Assembly: GCF_004402595.1 (NCBI RefSeq)
Contig: NZ_SOFY01000021.1
Coordinates: 1,235 to 65,234, forward strand
Reading direction: 5' to 3'
From: Cryobacterium shii
GTDB taxonomy: Bacteria > Actinomycetota > Actinomycetes > Actinomycetales > Microbacteriaceae
DNA length: 64,000 nucleotides
The notes beneath the pieces are model-generated. The model worked only from the letters and a program-made list of their open reading frames with translations, had not been told where the DNA came from and ran no database searches. A program made the position numbers and the translations under genes. Positions 23,882 through 33,214 of the stretch are shown here, one piece after another. The stretch's first letter is position 1. Each line of letters opens with the position of its first letter.

Positions 23882-24883
23882 GTGGGACGCGTCGGTTACG
23901 AACTTCTGCCCGGACAGGCAGCCGACTGGACCTTTGTGGTGGGGCGCGGCTTCATGGCCGCCCTGCCCGCGGCCACCCCGTCCGGCATCATCGCCACCCT
24001 GAACGCGCTGGTAAGCGCACCCCAGGTGGAGGCCGAGGACATCGTCGCGCTCCTGCCGCTGGGTGGCGGGGACGCGGTCGAGAGCTTCGCGGTCATCGTG
24101 CAGCGGGCGCCGACGGATGAGGACGGCATCCCGGTGTCCGTGATCGTCCGCGGCGAGGTCGCGGTCGATGTGTTCTCGGTCGGCGGGTCGCGACGGTTCA
24201 CGGCCGGCGGCATCCGTCCCTGGCACCTCGCGGACTTCCGCGCCGTGATCGGGCTGGCCGTCGGTTCGCCGGAGCGATCCGCCCCCCGGTTGGACCGGCT
24301 CGAAGCGGGCCGGGATTTCGGCGTGGGCACGGTTCTGGCGCGCACCCTGTTCTGGTCGCTGGCGGACCTCGCCCAGAGCGAGGAATCGACGCTCATCCGG
24401 GTGCCCCGCCCCGATGCGGGCGCGGACGCCGATACCGTCCTGCATCGGCCGACCCTGCCCGCGCCCGCCCCGCAGCCCCAGGCCGAGCCTGCCGACGGGC
24501 CCCGGGGCGCGCCCGCCGACCGGCCCCGGTGCGGGTTCCGGCTGCCGGACGGCCAGGAAATCCGCCTGGACACGGTCTGCCAGCTCGGCCGTCGGCCGCG
24601 CCCACCGCGCATTCAGCGGTCCGTTCCGGTTCGGCTCGTCACCGTCGCCTCCCCGACCTCCGCCGTCTCCGGAACGCACCTGGAAATAGGGCAGGAGGGG
24701 GAGTCGGTGGTGGTCACCGACCTCGGCTCCACCAACGGCACAATCGTCACCGCGCCCCGGGGCCGCGGGCAGCGGCTGCGCCCCGGCGAGTCGCTGGTGG
24801 CGCTGCCCGGTACAAAGGTGGACATCGGGGACGGTAATATCATCGAGATCCTCCCCGCGAGCGGCATCACGCCGACTCAGTAA
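23882..24883 (+). CDS. FHA-domain protein with a unique N-terminal region
   Basis: A 333-residue soluble protein. Residues about 1-165 form an alpha/beta region that I cannot name (GYELLPGQAADWTFVVGRG, then RPWHLADFRAVIGL). A Pro/Ala linker (about 185-215) follows, and then a C-terminal FHA domain (about 218-325) with LGRRP, the phosphothreonine-contact SGTHLE and DLGSTNGT. FHA domains bind phosphothreonine, so it likely reads or recruits targets of the kinase two genes downstream. Linker threonines in STLIRV and DTVLHRP are possible phospho-sites. The GTG at 23882 follows GGAAGG and begins the family-like region. It heads the locus, 28 bp before the phosphatase gene. Confidence 0.85.
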   Translation: MGRVGYELLPGQAADWTFVVGRGFMAALPAATPSGIIATLNALVSAPQVEAEDIVALLPLGGGDAVESFAVIVQRAPTDEDGIPVSVIVRGEVAVDVFSVGGSRRFTAGGIRPWHLADFRAVIGLAVGSPERSAPRLDRLEAGRDFGVGTVLARTLFWSLADLAQSEESTLIRVPRPDAGADADTVLHRPTLPAPAPQPQAEPADGPRGAPADRPRCGFRLPDGQEIRLDTVCQLGRRPRPPRIQRSVPVRLVTVASPTSAVSGTHLEIGQEGESVVVTDLGSTNGTIVTAPRGRGQRLRPGESLVALPGTKVDIGDGNIIEILPASGITPTQ

Positions 24884-24911
24884 GCGCACGCCGATTTCGG
24901 AAGGCACATCC

Positions 24912-25754
24912 GTGACCCAGATAGGTCAAGGTTCGACCGGCTTCACGGTCGTTCTCCCGTCGGTGCAGAAGACGGTGACCCTGGCCTGGGCCGCCCTCAC
25001 CGACACCGGGCACCGCCGCCAGGTCAACGAGGACAGCCTCGTCGCCGAACCTCCCGTCTTCGCCGTCGCTGACGGCATGGGCGGCCATTCGGCCGGCGAC
25101 GTCGCCAGCGCCGCGGTGGTCACCCGGCTCGCCGAACTCGCCGGGACCGACCACCTCGAAGCGGAAGCGATCAACTTCGCCCTCGGCCTCTCGGTCATCG
25201 ACATGGCCGCCGGCGAAGGCGTGACCGACCTCGGCACCGGAACCACGGTGACGGGCGTGGCAATCGGCATCGTGTCCGGCGCACCCCAGTGGATCGTCTT
25301 CAACATCGGCGATTCCCGGGTGTACCAGCTCACCTCCGGCGTGCTCGAACAGGTCACCACCGACCACTCCGTTGTGCAGGAACTCGTCGACGCGGGACGC
25401 ATCACGCGGGACGAAGCCGACGTGCACCCGCACGGCAACATCGTCACTCGGGCCGTGGGCTTCCACGAACCGCCCGTTCCCGACTACCGCATCCGCCCGC
25501 TGCAGGCCGGAATGCGCCTGCTGATCTGCTCCGACGGCCTGACCAAGGAGCTCACGGCGTACGGCATCCGTCATTTCCTCATTTCCAACCCGCGGGCGGA
25601 TGACGCGGCGGAGGCACTCCTGGACGCGGCCCTCGACAACGGCGGTCGGGACAACGTCACCGTGATCGTGCTCGACGTTCTCGCCGTCGAAGACTCCTCA
25701 GCAACCGAAGACACCGCAGCAGCCGAAGGGTCCGTACCCCCAGAGTTGGGGTGA
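24912..25754 (+). CDS. PP2C-family Ser/Thr protein phosphatase
   Basis: A 280-residue PPM phosphatase. All main motifs are present: RQVNEDSLVA, VADGMGGHSAG, GTGTTVTG, FNIGDSRVYQL, LLICSDGLTKEL and GGRDNVTVIVLD, carrying the metal-binding aspartates. No membrane segment is seen, so it is cytosolic. An N-terminal stretch of about 25 residues precedes the domain, and an acidic Ala/Thr/Ser tail follows. The GTG start at 24912 is preceded by GGAAGGCACATCC. Placed between an FHA gene and a Ser/Thr kinase, it very likely reverses the kinase's phosphorylations, a known pairing in actinobacteria (for example PstP with PknA/PknB). Confidence 0.93.
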   Translation: MTQIGQGSTGFTVVLPSVQKTVTLAWAALTDTGHRRQVNEDSLVAEPPVFAVADGMGGHSAGDVASAAVVTRLAELAGTDHLEAEAINFALGLSVIDMAAGEGVTDLGTGTTVTGVAIGIVSGAPQWIVFNIGDSRVYQLTSGVLEQVTTDHSVVQELVDAGRITRDEADVHPHGNIVTRAVGFHEPPVPDYRIRPLQAGMRLLICSDGLTKELTAYGIRHFLISNPRADDAAEALLDAALDNGGRDNVTVIVLDVLAVEDSSATEDTAAAEGSVPPELG

Positions 25755-25870
25755 TTCCCCGGCCCCGGTTCGGGAAATCCCGTGCCTAGACTTAAAACCA
25801 CGCCCGTCGATAAACCTGGTCGCCGGCATGGGTCCACGCACGAGATGCATCGATGACACGGGAGGCGACA

Positions 25871-27295
25871 ATGGCCAGACGCTTACCGTCGACGCCCCCG
25901 AACCTGCCCGGGTTCTCCTACCTGCGCGTGCTCGGTTCCGGCGGTTTCGCCGACGTCTTCCTTTATGAGCAGAACATGCCCCGGCGTCAGGTCGCGGTCA
26001 AAGTGCTGCTGGCGGAGATCGTCAACGACCACGTTCGCCAGCTGTTCCAGGCCGAAGCCAATCTGATGGCCCAGCTCAGCTCGCATCCGTCCATCCTGAC
26101 GGTCTTCCAGGCGAGCGTCTCCGCCGACGGGCGACCGTATCTGGTGATGGAGTACTGTTCCTCCACCCTCAGTCAGAGCTATCGCGTCGAAGCGCTCTCG
26201 GTGCCGGAGACCCTGCGGGTGGGAATCAAGATCGCCAGCGCCGTCGAAACGGCGCACCGGGCCGGAGTGCTCCACCGGGACCTCAAACCCTCCAACATCC
26301 TCGTCACCGCGTACGGACACCCGGTGCTGTCCGACTTCGGAATCGCCGCCACGCTCGGCGAGGCCGAGAATTCCGACGCGATCGGGCTCTCCATCCCCTG
26401 GTCGGCGCCCGAGGTGCTGCTGAACGAGATCTCCGGCTCGGTGGCCTCCGAGGTGTGGTCGCTCGGCGCCACGCTCTACTCCCTGCTGGCCGGCCGCTCG
26501 CCGTTCGAATTGCCCGGTGCGGACAACGGCTCGGCCCAGATCATGGGCCGGATCCAGAAGGCCGGGATTCCCCCGCTGAACCGCACCGATGTGCCCGGCC
26601 GGCTCGAACTGATCCTCGCCAGGGCGATGTCCCGGCGCCCGGAACTCCGGCAGCCCAGCGTGCTGGAACTCATCCGTGAGCTGCAGTCGGTCGAGGCGGA
26701 GCTGGGGCTCGCGCAGACCCGCCTCGAGGTCGCGGTGGACGACTGGGCGACGAGCACGCTCGCGGACCAGGACGACAAGACCCGGATCACGGCCATCAAC
26801 TCGATCGACGCCTACGCCGGGCGCCGGCGCCGGAAGCCCGTCCCGGCCGGCGCCGCACCGCGGTCCACGACCAGGGCCGGAACGGGCAGCGGCACACCGG
26901 GGGACACCGTGACGACCCTGCCCCGCACGCGCAAGCGAGCGCTCACGCTCGTGGCGCTGCTCACGGCGGCGGTGCTCATCCTCGGGCTGGCCGCGACGGC
27001 GGTCGCCTTCCTCATGCGCGACTCCGGGAACGCGATCCCCGGCGTCAGCGATGTGTCCGGCGAACTCCGCAACGGGACGGTCGTCTTCAGCTGGCCCGAC
27101 CCGGGGGTCAGGGACGGCGACAACTTCGTGGTCGCCCTCCGCACCGGCGAGAGCAGCATCCAGCGCGGAACGGAATTCGCGGTCGACCCGCAGGGCGAGG
27201 AGCGGGTCTGTGCGACCGTGTCCGTCAGCCGGGACGGCCAGGCCGGCACTCCGAGCGGCGAGAAATGCGTCGACACCACCGGTGGCGGCCCGTGA
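25871..27295 (+). CDS. Transmembrane Ser/Thr protein kinase with an FN3-like ectodomain
   Basis: A 474-residue Hanks-type kinase. The kinase domain (about 14-275) has the glycine loop LGSGGFADVF, VAVK (K44), HRDLKPSN (catalytic D137) and DFG (D155). The activation segment is short and the usual APE reads SAPEVL. A basic linker with TRITAIN leads to one membrane helix (about 357-382). The outside part of about 90 residues contains FSWPDPG, a pair of Cys and GTPSGEKC, and looks like a fibronectin type III module rather than a PASTA domain. The ATG at 25871 has GGGAGGCGACA; an upstream ATG at 25853 lacks one. Its TGA overlaps the GTG of the giant Ig protein. Confidence 0.93.
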   Translation: MARRLPSTPPNLPGFSYLRVLGSGGFADVFLYEQNMPRRQVAVKVLLAEIVNDHVRQLFQAEANLMAQLSSHPSILTVFQASVSADGRPYLVMEYCSSTLSQSYRVEALSVPETLRVGIKIASAVETAHRAGVLHRDLKPSNILVTAYGHPVLSDFGIAATLGEAENSDAIGLSIPWSAPEVLLNEISGSVASEVWSLGATLYSLLAGRSPFELPGADNGSAQIMGRIQKAGIPPLNRTDVPGRLELILARAMSRRPELRQPSVLELIRELQSVEAELGLAQTRLEVAVDDWATSTLADQDDKTRITAINSIDAYAGRRRRKPVPAGAAPRSTTRAGTGSGTPGDTVTTLPRTRKRALTLVALLTAAVLILGLAATAVAFLMRDSGNAIPGVSDVSGELRNGTVVFSWPDPGVRDGDNFVVALRTGESSIQRGTEFAVDPQGEERVCATVSVSRDGQAGTPSGEKCVDTTGGGP

Positions 27296-30200
27296 TCCGT
27301 CGGTGGCTCTCCGCCCACCGTTCCCTGTTCGTCACCACGCTCAGCGGCACCGTCGTGGTCGCCGTCATCGCCGCCGTGGCGATCGTCTCCGGCGGCTACA
27401 CGGCCCAGCGCCTCGACCTCGGCGACGCCGCCGTCTGGGTGACGAACGAGACCCGGCAGGTCGTCGGTCGGGCCAACACGGCGGTGTTCGAGCTCAACAC
27501 CGTCGTCACCGCCGGGAGCGGGAACCTCGATGTCGTGCAGCAGGGCGCCACCGTCCTGGTGCTCGATCGCGGCAACAGCGCGCTCGACATCCTCGACCCC
27601 GCGACCGCGGAGGTCGCCGACAGCGTGGCGCTGCCGCCCACCGCGCCCACCGTGTTCCTCGCGGGGGACCGAGCGGTGATCGCGTCGGATGGCAACGTCT
27701 GGAACGTGCCCGTCAGCCGCCTGGACGGCTTCGACGCGGCCGCGGAACCCACGCTGGCCTTCGGCGCCGGATCCGTCGTCAGCGTGGACGCCGACGGGGT
27801 GCTGTACGCGTTCACCCCGTCCACCGGCGAGCTGTCCCGGGTGGACCTGCTCACCGCCGGTACTGTCACGGACACTCTCACCCTGGCCGCGGGCGCACCG
27901 GAAGACCGCTACCAGCTGACCAGCGTCGACGACCGGTGGGCACTGCTGAACGAGTCGACCCGTCGCCTGCACCTCGAGAGCGGCGAGGTCGACCTGACCG
28001 GGATCATCCGTTCGGGGGACGGGCCACTGCTGGCCCAGCCGAGCGTGCGCGGCGACCGGGTGCTCGTCTCCCACCGGGAGGGGCTCGTTTCCGTGAGCCT
28101 CGAGGGCGGACCGCCGGCCGCGGTGGTCACCGGTCGCAGTGGGGCCGCTGCCGCCCCCGCGTCGGATGAGGCCTGCTCCTACGCGGCCTGGGCCGACGGC
28201 ACCGTCTGGCGCCAGTGCGCGAACGACCCCGCCGACGGCACAACGGCCACTCTGACCGGCCTCGCCGGGGACGCCCGGCTCTCGTTCCGCCGGAACGGCA
28301 CCGGCCTGGTGCTGAACGACGCGCGAGACGGCGCGGCTTGGGCGGTGCAGCAGGGCAACGAACTGATCGACAACTGGGCCGACCTGATCGACGCCGACCA
28401 AAACCAGCAGCAGGTCGAGCAGAACACGGATGACGCCACCCCGGAGTACGAGAAATCCCAGGCTCCCCCGGTCGCCGTCGACGACGAATTCGGGGCCAGG
28501 CCCGGCCGAACCGTGACGCTCCCGGTCCTGCTCAACGACTTCGACCCCAACGGCGATGTGCTGGTGATCGACGCGGTGACCCCGTTGCCGGCCGAAACCG
28601 GCCGGCTCGCCCTCGTCGGGAACACCCAGCAGGTGCAGCTCGCGCTGACACCGGAGGCCACCGGCACGGTGAGTTTCGGCTACACGATCAACGACGGGCG
28701 CGGGGGAAGCGCCTCGGCGACGGTGACTCTCACCCTGCGCGGCGACGACGAGAACTCAGCCCCCGTGCAGGCCCGCACCACCAGCACGACCGTGCGGGCG
28801 GGCGGGCGGGTGACCAGCCAGGTGCTCGGCGACTGGGTCGACCCGGACTCCGACCCCTTCTACCTGACCGCAGCGACGATCCCCGCGCCCGACCTGGTCA
28901 GCTTCACGCCGGCCGGCAGCGTCGTCTACACGGATGCCGGAACCGAGGCCGGTGCCAAACAGGTCACCCTGTCGGTCACGGACGGCCGGGACACCGGCAC
29001 CGGATCGCTCTCGGTCACGGTGCGGCCGAGCGGGTCGGTCCCGATCGTCGCGGAATCCTTCGTGGTCCTGGCCACCGCCGGCAGCGAGGTCACCGTGGTG
29101 CCGCTCGAACACGCCCGCGGCGGCTCGGCGCCCCTCCGGCTGAGCAGCGTGCCGGCCAAACCCGATGCGACCATCACCGCCGACTACGACGGCGGCAGTT
29201 TCCGGTTCGAGAGCGCCGTGGTGGGCGTGCACGAGGTCGAATACGCCGTCACGGACGGCCAGCTCACCGGGACCGGTCGGATCCGGGTGGAGGTCGCCCC
29301 CGCGCCCGACGCCAACACCGCGCCGGTCACGGTGCCGCACACGGCCTTCATCCGCGGCCAGCAGGCCACCCTGGTCGATGTGCTGGCCACCGACTCCGAT
29401 CCCGCCGGCGGTGTTCTGCTGGTGACCGGCACGATGGATGTCCCCGCCGACAGCGGCCTCCGGGTCGAGATCCTCGACCAGCGGATCCTGCGGGTGACCC
29501 TGACGCAACCGCTCGAGAACGCGACGGCCGTCTTCGGCTACCGCGTCAGCAACGGCCTCGCCGAGGCGACCGGCACGGTCACCGTGATCGAGATCCCGCC
29601 GCCGGCGCAGAAGCAGGCTCCCATCGCGGTGCCGGACACGGTCTCGGTGCGGGTGGGCGATGCCATCGACATCCCGGTGCTGGCCAACGACGAGCACCCG
29701 GACGGCGACACGCTCACCCTCGATCCGACGCTGGCGACCCCGCTACCGGCCGGTTCCGGCCTGCTCTTCGCCGCCGGAACGAAGCTGCGCTTCCTGGCGC
29801 CGAAGACGGCGGGGAACTTCACGGCCGTCTACCGGGTCAACGCGCCGGATGGCCAGTTCGCCAACGCCGAGGTGCGGATCGCGGTTCGGGAAGCGGACCC
29901 TGATTCGAACAACCCGCCCGTGCCGAAGACGGTGACCGCCCGCGTGCTCGCCGGCGACACGGTGAGCATCCCGATCCCGCTGTCCGGGATCGACCCGGAC
30001 GGGGACTCCGTGCAGCTGGTCGGCCAGGAGACCAATCCGGAGAAGGGGTCGGTCACCATCCGTGGCGCCGATTCGATCGAGTACACGGCGGGGGAGTACT
30101 CGGCCGGCACGGACACGTTCACCTATTCGGTGGTCGACGCCCTCGGCGCCCGCGCCGTCGGCAGCGTGCGCGTGGGCATCAGCCCCCGCCTGGACGGTGC

Positions 30201-33192
30201 GCGGAACCCGGTCGCGGCCCCCGACGAGGTCGCCGTCCGCCCCGGCAGCACGGTCGCCGTGCGGGTGCTCGGCAACGACTCCGATCCCGACGGCGGAGAC
30301 CTGACCATCACCCGGGTCGAGGCGACCGGCACCGCAGGTTCCCGCGGGCGCGCCGTCATCGACGGTGACGTCGTCTCCGTCAGAGCACCGGCGCAGGAGG
30401 GGCGCTACGGGTTCATCTACGAGATCCAGAACGCGCGGGGCGGCACGAGTTCGACCTTCCTCACCGTCGTGGTGCGCGCGGACGCCCCGCTCTCCAAACC
30501 GGACGCCCGTGACACCCACGTTGCACTCTCCGATGTGCTCGACGCCCGCGGCACGATCGACGTCGACGTCCTCGCCAACGTCTTCTTCGCGGACGGCCCG
30601 GTCAAGAGCCTGGGGCTGAGCGTGCCGGCGAGCTTCTCGGGCGTCGCCGAGGTGACGGATGCCCGGCGCATCCGGGTCAGCGTCGGCGACGCCGGCCAGA
30701 TCATTCCCTTCTCCGTGAGCAACCCGGATGACCCGAGCATCGTGTCCTACGCCTTCATCTGGGTGCCGGGCACCGACGACGCCCTGCCCCAGCTACGCAA
30801 GGGCGCCCCGAGACTGACCGTGTCGAGCGAGTCCCTGCTCAGCATCGACATCAACGACTACGTCGTCGCGGTCGGCGGCAAGAAGGTGCGCCTGACCGAC
30901 CGGAGCCTGGTGCAGGCCACCCACGCGGACGGCGCCGACCTGGTCAGCTCCGATTCCGCCCTCGCCTACACCAGCGCCGACCAGTATTACGGGCCGGCCT
31001 CGATCTCGTTCGAGGTGACCGACGGTGCCGGCGCGGCCGACCCGGACGGGCGCACCGCGACGATCGTGCTGCCCATCACGGTTACCCCCCGCAAGAATCA
31101 GCCGCCCGCCTTCGACGGCGCCGTGCTGGACCTCGAGCCGGACCAGACGAAGGTCATCGACCTGACCAGGCTCACCTCCTACCCGTATCCGAAGGACCAG
31201 GCCGAACTGGCCTACACGGTGCTCGAACCGCTCCCGACCGGGTTCACCTATTCCCTCGACGGCCAGCAGCTGACCCTCCGAGCCGCGGAATCCACGCCGA
31301 AGGGCGACCGGAGCGCGATCACCATCGGCGTGCGCGACAGCGTCACCGCGGGCAAGGCGGGCCGGATCGACCTGGGCGTGGTCGCCTCCACTCGACCGCG
31401 GGCGATCCCGGTCGCCGACACGGCCATCGCCCCACGCGGACGCACCACCGTCGTCGACGTCCTCGCGAACGACGACGCTACGAACCCCTTCCCGGCGGTG
31501 CCGCTGCGGGTCGTCGCCGTGCGCGGCCTCGACGGCGGCAGCGTCCCCCGCGGAGTGACGATCACGCCCAGCGCCGACAAGAGCAGGCTCACGGTCGTGG
31601 TGGCCCAGGACGCGGCGCCGGCGGACACGAACCTCCAATACCAGGTCGCCGACGCCACCGGAGACCCGAACCGCTACGCCTGGGGCACGGTGCGGATCTC
31701 GGTACAGGACAAGCCCGACGCGCCGACCGGCGTGCGCGTGACCGGCTTCGCCGACCGCGGACTGTCCGTGGCCTTCAACCCGGGCGCCTTCAACAACTCA
31801 GCCATCACCGGTTACGAGATCACCCTGCTCGACGCGTCCTCCGGCGCCCCCCTCGGCACCACCCCCTGCCAGGCCACGACCTGCGAGGTGGCGACCCCCG
31901 GCAACGGGCAGGGCAACGCCCTGCGGGTGTCCGTCGCCGCCCGCAACGCCATCGGCCTGTCCGACCCGGCCGTGCTCGCCGACCGGGTCTGGTCCGACGT
32001 GGTGCCGCCCGCTCCGACCGGGCTGGCCGCCGAACCGCTCGACGGCGGGTTGCGCCTGCGCTGGAACACCGTGGCGGCGCAGGGCGGCGGGACGGCCATC
32101 CGTGGCTATGAGGTGACCGTGGGCGGAACCGGCCGCGGCGAAACCAGCGCGTCCGGGGCCGACTGCGGCGCGACCTCGTGCAGCATCGTCGTCACCGGAC
32201 TGACCAACGGAGCGAACACGGAATTCACCGTGAGCGCCCGCAACGACGCCTACCCCGCCCTGGCCGGCTGGAGCAGCGCCTCGGGTGCGGGAACGCCGTT
32301 CGGACCCGCCCGGGCCGGAGCGATCTCCGCGAACGCGACGGATTCCAGCGGCTCGGTGGCGCTCACCTGGGACCCGTTCGATGGCCGGGGCGACGCGATC
32401 GACGGCTACGTCGTGCAGCGGCTGAGCGCGGACCAGGTGCCCACCGGGGCCCAAGCCTGCAGCGTGTCCAGTCCGGCGCCGGGCACGCTCAAAGCGCCCA
32501 CGCAGGGCGGAATCGTCGCCGAACAGAAGATCCTCAGCGGCGCGACGACCTCGGCCACCTTCGACAACCTGCTCACCGACAACGGCCGGTACTACTTCAT
32601 CGTGTGGGGCTACAACCGGGCCGGCTGCGCGCCGACGGACGTGGTGAGCGCCCTTGTGCGCCAGGCTCCGGGGCCCGTCACCGACGTGCAGAGCTCGATG
32701 GCGGCGCGAGGCGACGCCTGGGACCTGCGCGTCGACGGGGTCAGCCCGAGCGCCGGCATCAGGGAGTACAACCTCCGGGCGGTCGACGGGTCCGGCAACG
32801 GGGTCCCGGGCAGCCAGGTCACCTTCGGCGGGTCGGGCTGGCCCCGGGAACTGCTGGGCCTCCCGTTCGGGCAGACGGTCCGGTACCAGGTGCAGGCCTG
32901 TTCGCCCTGGGGTACCTGCGGGCCCTGGTCCGGAACCTACTCGGCGCCGGAGGCATCCGTCAGGTTCACCGTCACCGGGCTCGCCTACGACCCGGTCACG
33001 GGCGTGTTCGGCTGGACCAACGGGCCGGACAACAACGGGATCGGCGCCGACTACACCTGCTCCGTGCGCGGTGACCCCGCCTCCTCCACCCGGGGCGGAC
33101 CGAACTCCTGCGCCCTGGCCGCGCCCGCGCCGGCCGGCACGGTGCGCCTCACGGTGACCGTCAACGGCCACGCCTACAACTACGATCAGTGA
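27292..33192 (+). CDS. Giant membrane-anchored protein with Ig/cadherin-like repeats and FN3 domains
   Basis: A 1,966-residue protein. After a basic N-terminus comes one membrane anchor (about 10-35). Then follows a beta-propeller-like region (about 40-370) with repeated 'D..NSALDILDP', LDGF and RGDRVLVS strands. From about 390 to 1470 there are roughly ten tandem Ig/cadherin-like modules, recognised by the recurring N-D-x-D-P-D-G calcium-type signature (LLNDFDPNGD, LANDEHPDGD, LGNDSDPDGG). From about 1475 to the end are four or five FN3 domains with Cys pairs (TTPCQATTCEV, CSPWGTCGPW). The whole would project outside the cell. The GTG at 27292 overlaps the kinase stop. The likely role is adhesion or envelope scaffolding; no direct functional evidence. 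Confidence 0.9.
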   Translation: MIRRWLSAHRSLFVTTLSGTVVVAVIAAVAIVSGGYTAQRLDLGDAAVWVTNETRQVVGRANTAVFELNTVVTAGSGNLDVVQQGATVLVLDRGNSALDILDPATAEVADSVALPPTAPTVFLAGDRAVIASDGNVWNVPVSRLDGFDAAAEPTLAFGAGSVVSVDADGVLYAFTPSTGELSRVDLLTAGTVTDTLTLAAGAPEDRYQLTSVDDRWALLNESTRRLHLESGEVDLTGIIRSGDGPLLAQPSVRGDRVLVSHREGLVSVSLEGGPPAAVVTGRSGAAAAPASDEACSYAAWADGTVWRQCANDPADGTTATLTGLAGDARLSFRRNGTGLVLNDARDGAAWAVQQGNELIDNWADLIDADQNQQQVEQNTDDATPEYEKSQAPPVAVDDEFGARPGRTVTLPVLLNDFDPNGDVLVIDAVTPLPAETGRLALVGNTQQVQLALTPEATGTVSFGYTINDGRGGSASATVTLTLRGDDENSAPVQARTTSTTVRAGGRVTSQVLGDWVDPDSDPFYLTAATIPAPDLVSFTPAGSVVYTDAGTEAGAKQVTLSVTDGRDTGTGSLSVTVRPSGSVPIVAESFVVLATAGSEVTVVPLEHARGGSAPLRLSSVPAKPDATITADYDGGSFRFESAVVGVHEVEYAVTDGQLTGTGRIRVEVAPAPDANTAPVTVPHTAFIRGQQATLVDVLATDSDPAGGVLLVTGTMDVPADSGLRVEILDQRILRVTLTQPLENATAVFGYRVSNGLAEATGTVTVIEIPPPAQKQAPIAVPDTVSVRVGDAIDIPVLANDEHPDGDTLTLDPTLATPLPAGSGLLFAAGTKLRFLAPKTAGNFTAVYRVNAPDGQFANAEVRIAVREADPDSNNPPVPKTVTARVLAGDTVSIPIPLSGIDPDGDSVQLVGQETNPEKGSVTIRGADSIEYTAGEYSAGTDTFTYSVVDALGARAVGSVRVGISPRLDGARNPVAAPDEVAVRPGSTVAVRVLGNDSDPDGGDLTITRVEATGTAGSRGRAVIDGDVVSVRAPAQEGRYGFIYEIQNARGGTSSTFLTVVVRADAPLSKPDARDTHVALSDVLDARGTIDVDVLANVFFADGPVKSLGLSVPASFSGVAEVTDARRIRVSVGDAGQIIPFSVSNPDDPSIVSYAFIWVPGTDDALPQLRKGAPRLTVSSESLLSIDINDYVVAVGGKKVRLTDRSLVQATHADGADLVSSDSALAYTSADQYYGPASISFEVTDGAGAADPDGRTATIVLPITVTPRKNQPPAFDGAVLDLEPDQTKVIDLTRLTSYPYPKDQAELAYTVLEPLPTGFTYSLDGQQLTLRAAESTPKGDRSAITIGVRDSVTAGKAGRIDLGVVASTRPRAIPVADTAIAPRGRTTVVDVLANDDATNPFPAVPLRVVAVRGLDGGSVPRGVTITPSADKSRLTVVVAQDAAPADTNLQYQVADATGDPNRYAWGTVRISVQDKPDAPTGVRVTGFADRGLSVAFNPGAFNNSAITGYEITLLDASSGAPLGTTPCQATTCEVATPGNGQGNALRVSVAARNAIGLSDPAVLADRVWSDVVPPAPTGLAAEPLDGGLRLRWNTVAAQGGGTAIRGYEVTVGGTGRGETSASGADCGATSCSIVVTGLTNGANTEFTVSARNDAYPALAGWSSASGAGTPFGPARAGAISANATDSSGSVALTWDPFDGRGDAIDGYVVQRLSADQVPTGAQACSVSSPAPGTLKAPTQGGIVAEQKILSGATTSATFDNLLTDNGRYYFIVWGYNRAGCAPTDVVSALVRQAPGPVTDVQSSMAARGDAWDLRVDGVSPSAGIREYNLRAVDGSGNGVPGSQVTFGGSGWPRELLGLPFGQTVRYQVQACSPWGTCGPWSGTYSAPEASVRFTVTGLAYDPVTGVFGWTNGPDNNGIGADYTCSVRGDPASSTRGGPNSCALAAPAPAGTVRLTVTVNGHAYNYDQ

Positions 33193-33214
33193 TTCCGACG
33201 AAAGTGACCACCCG

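Noticed and set aside
26812-33171. Long antisense frames across the kinase and Ig genes
   Set aside because: They mirror conserved domains on the plus strand and have no recognisable domain or start signal.
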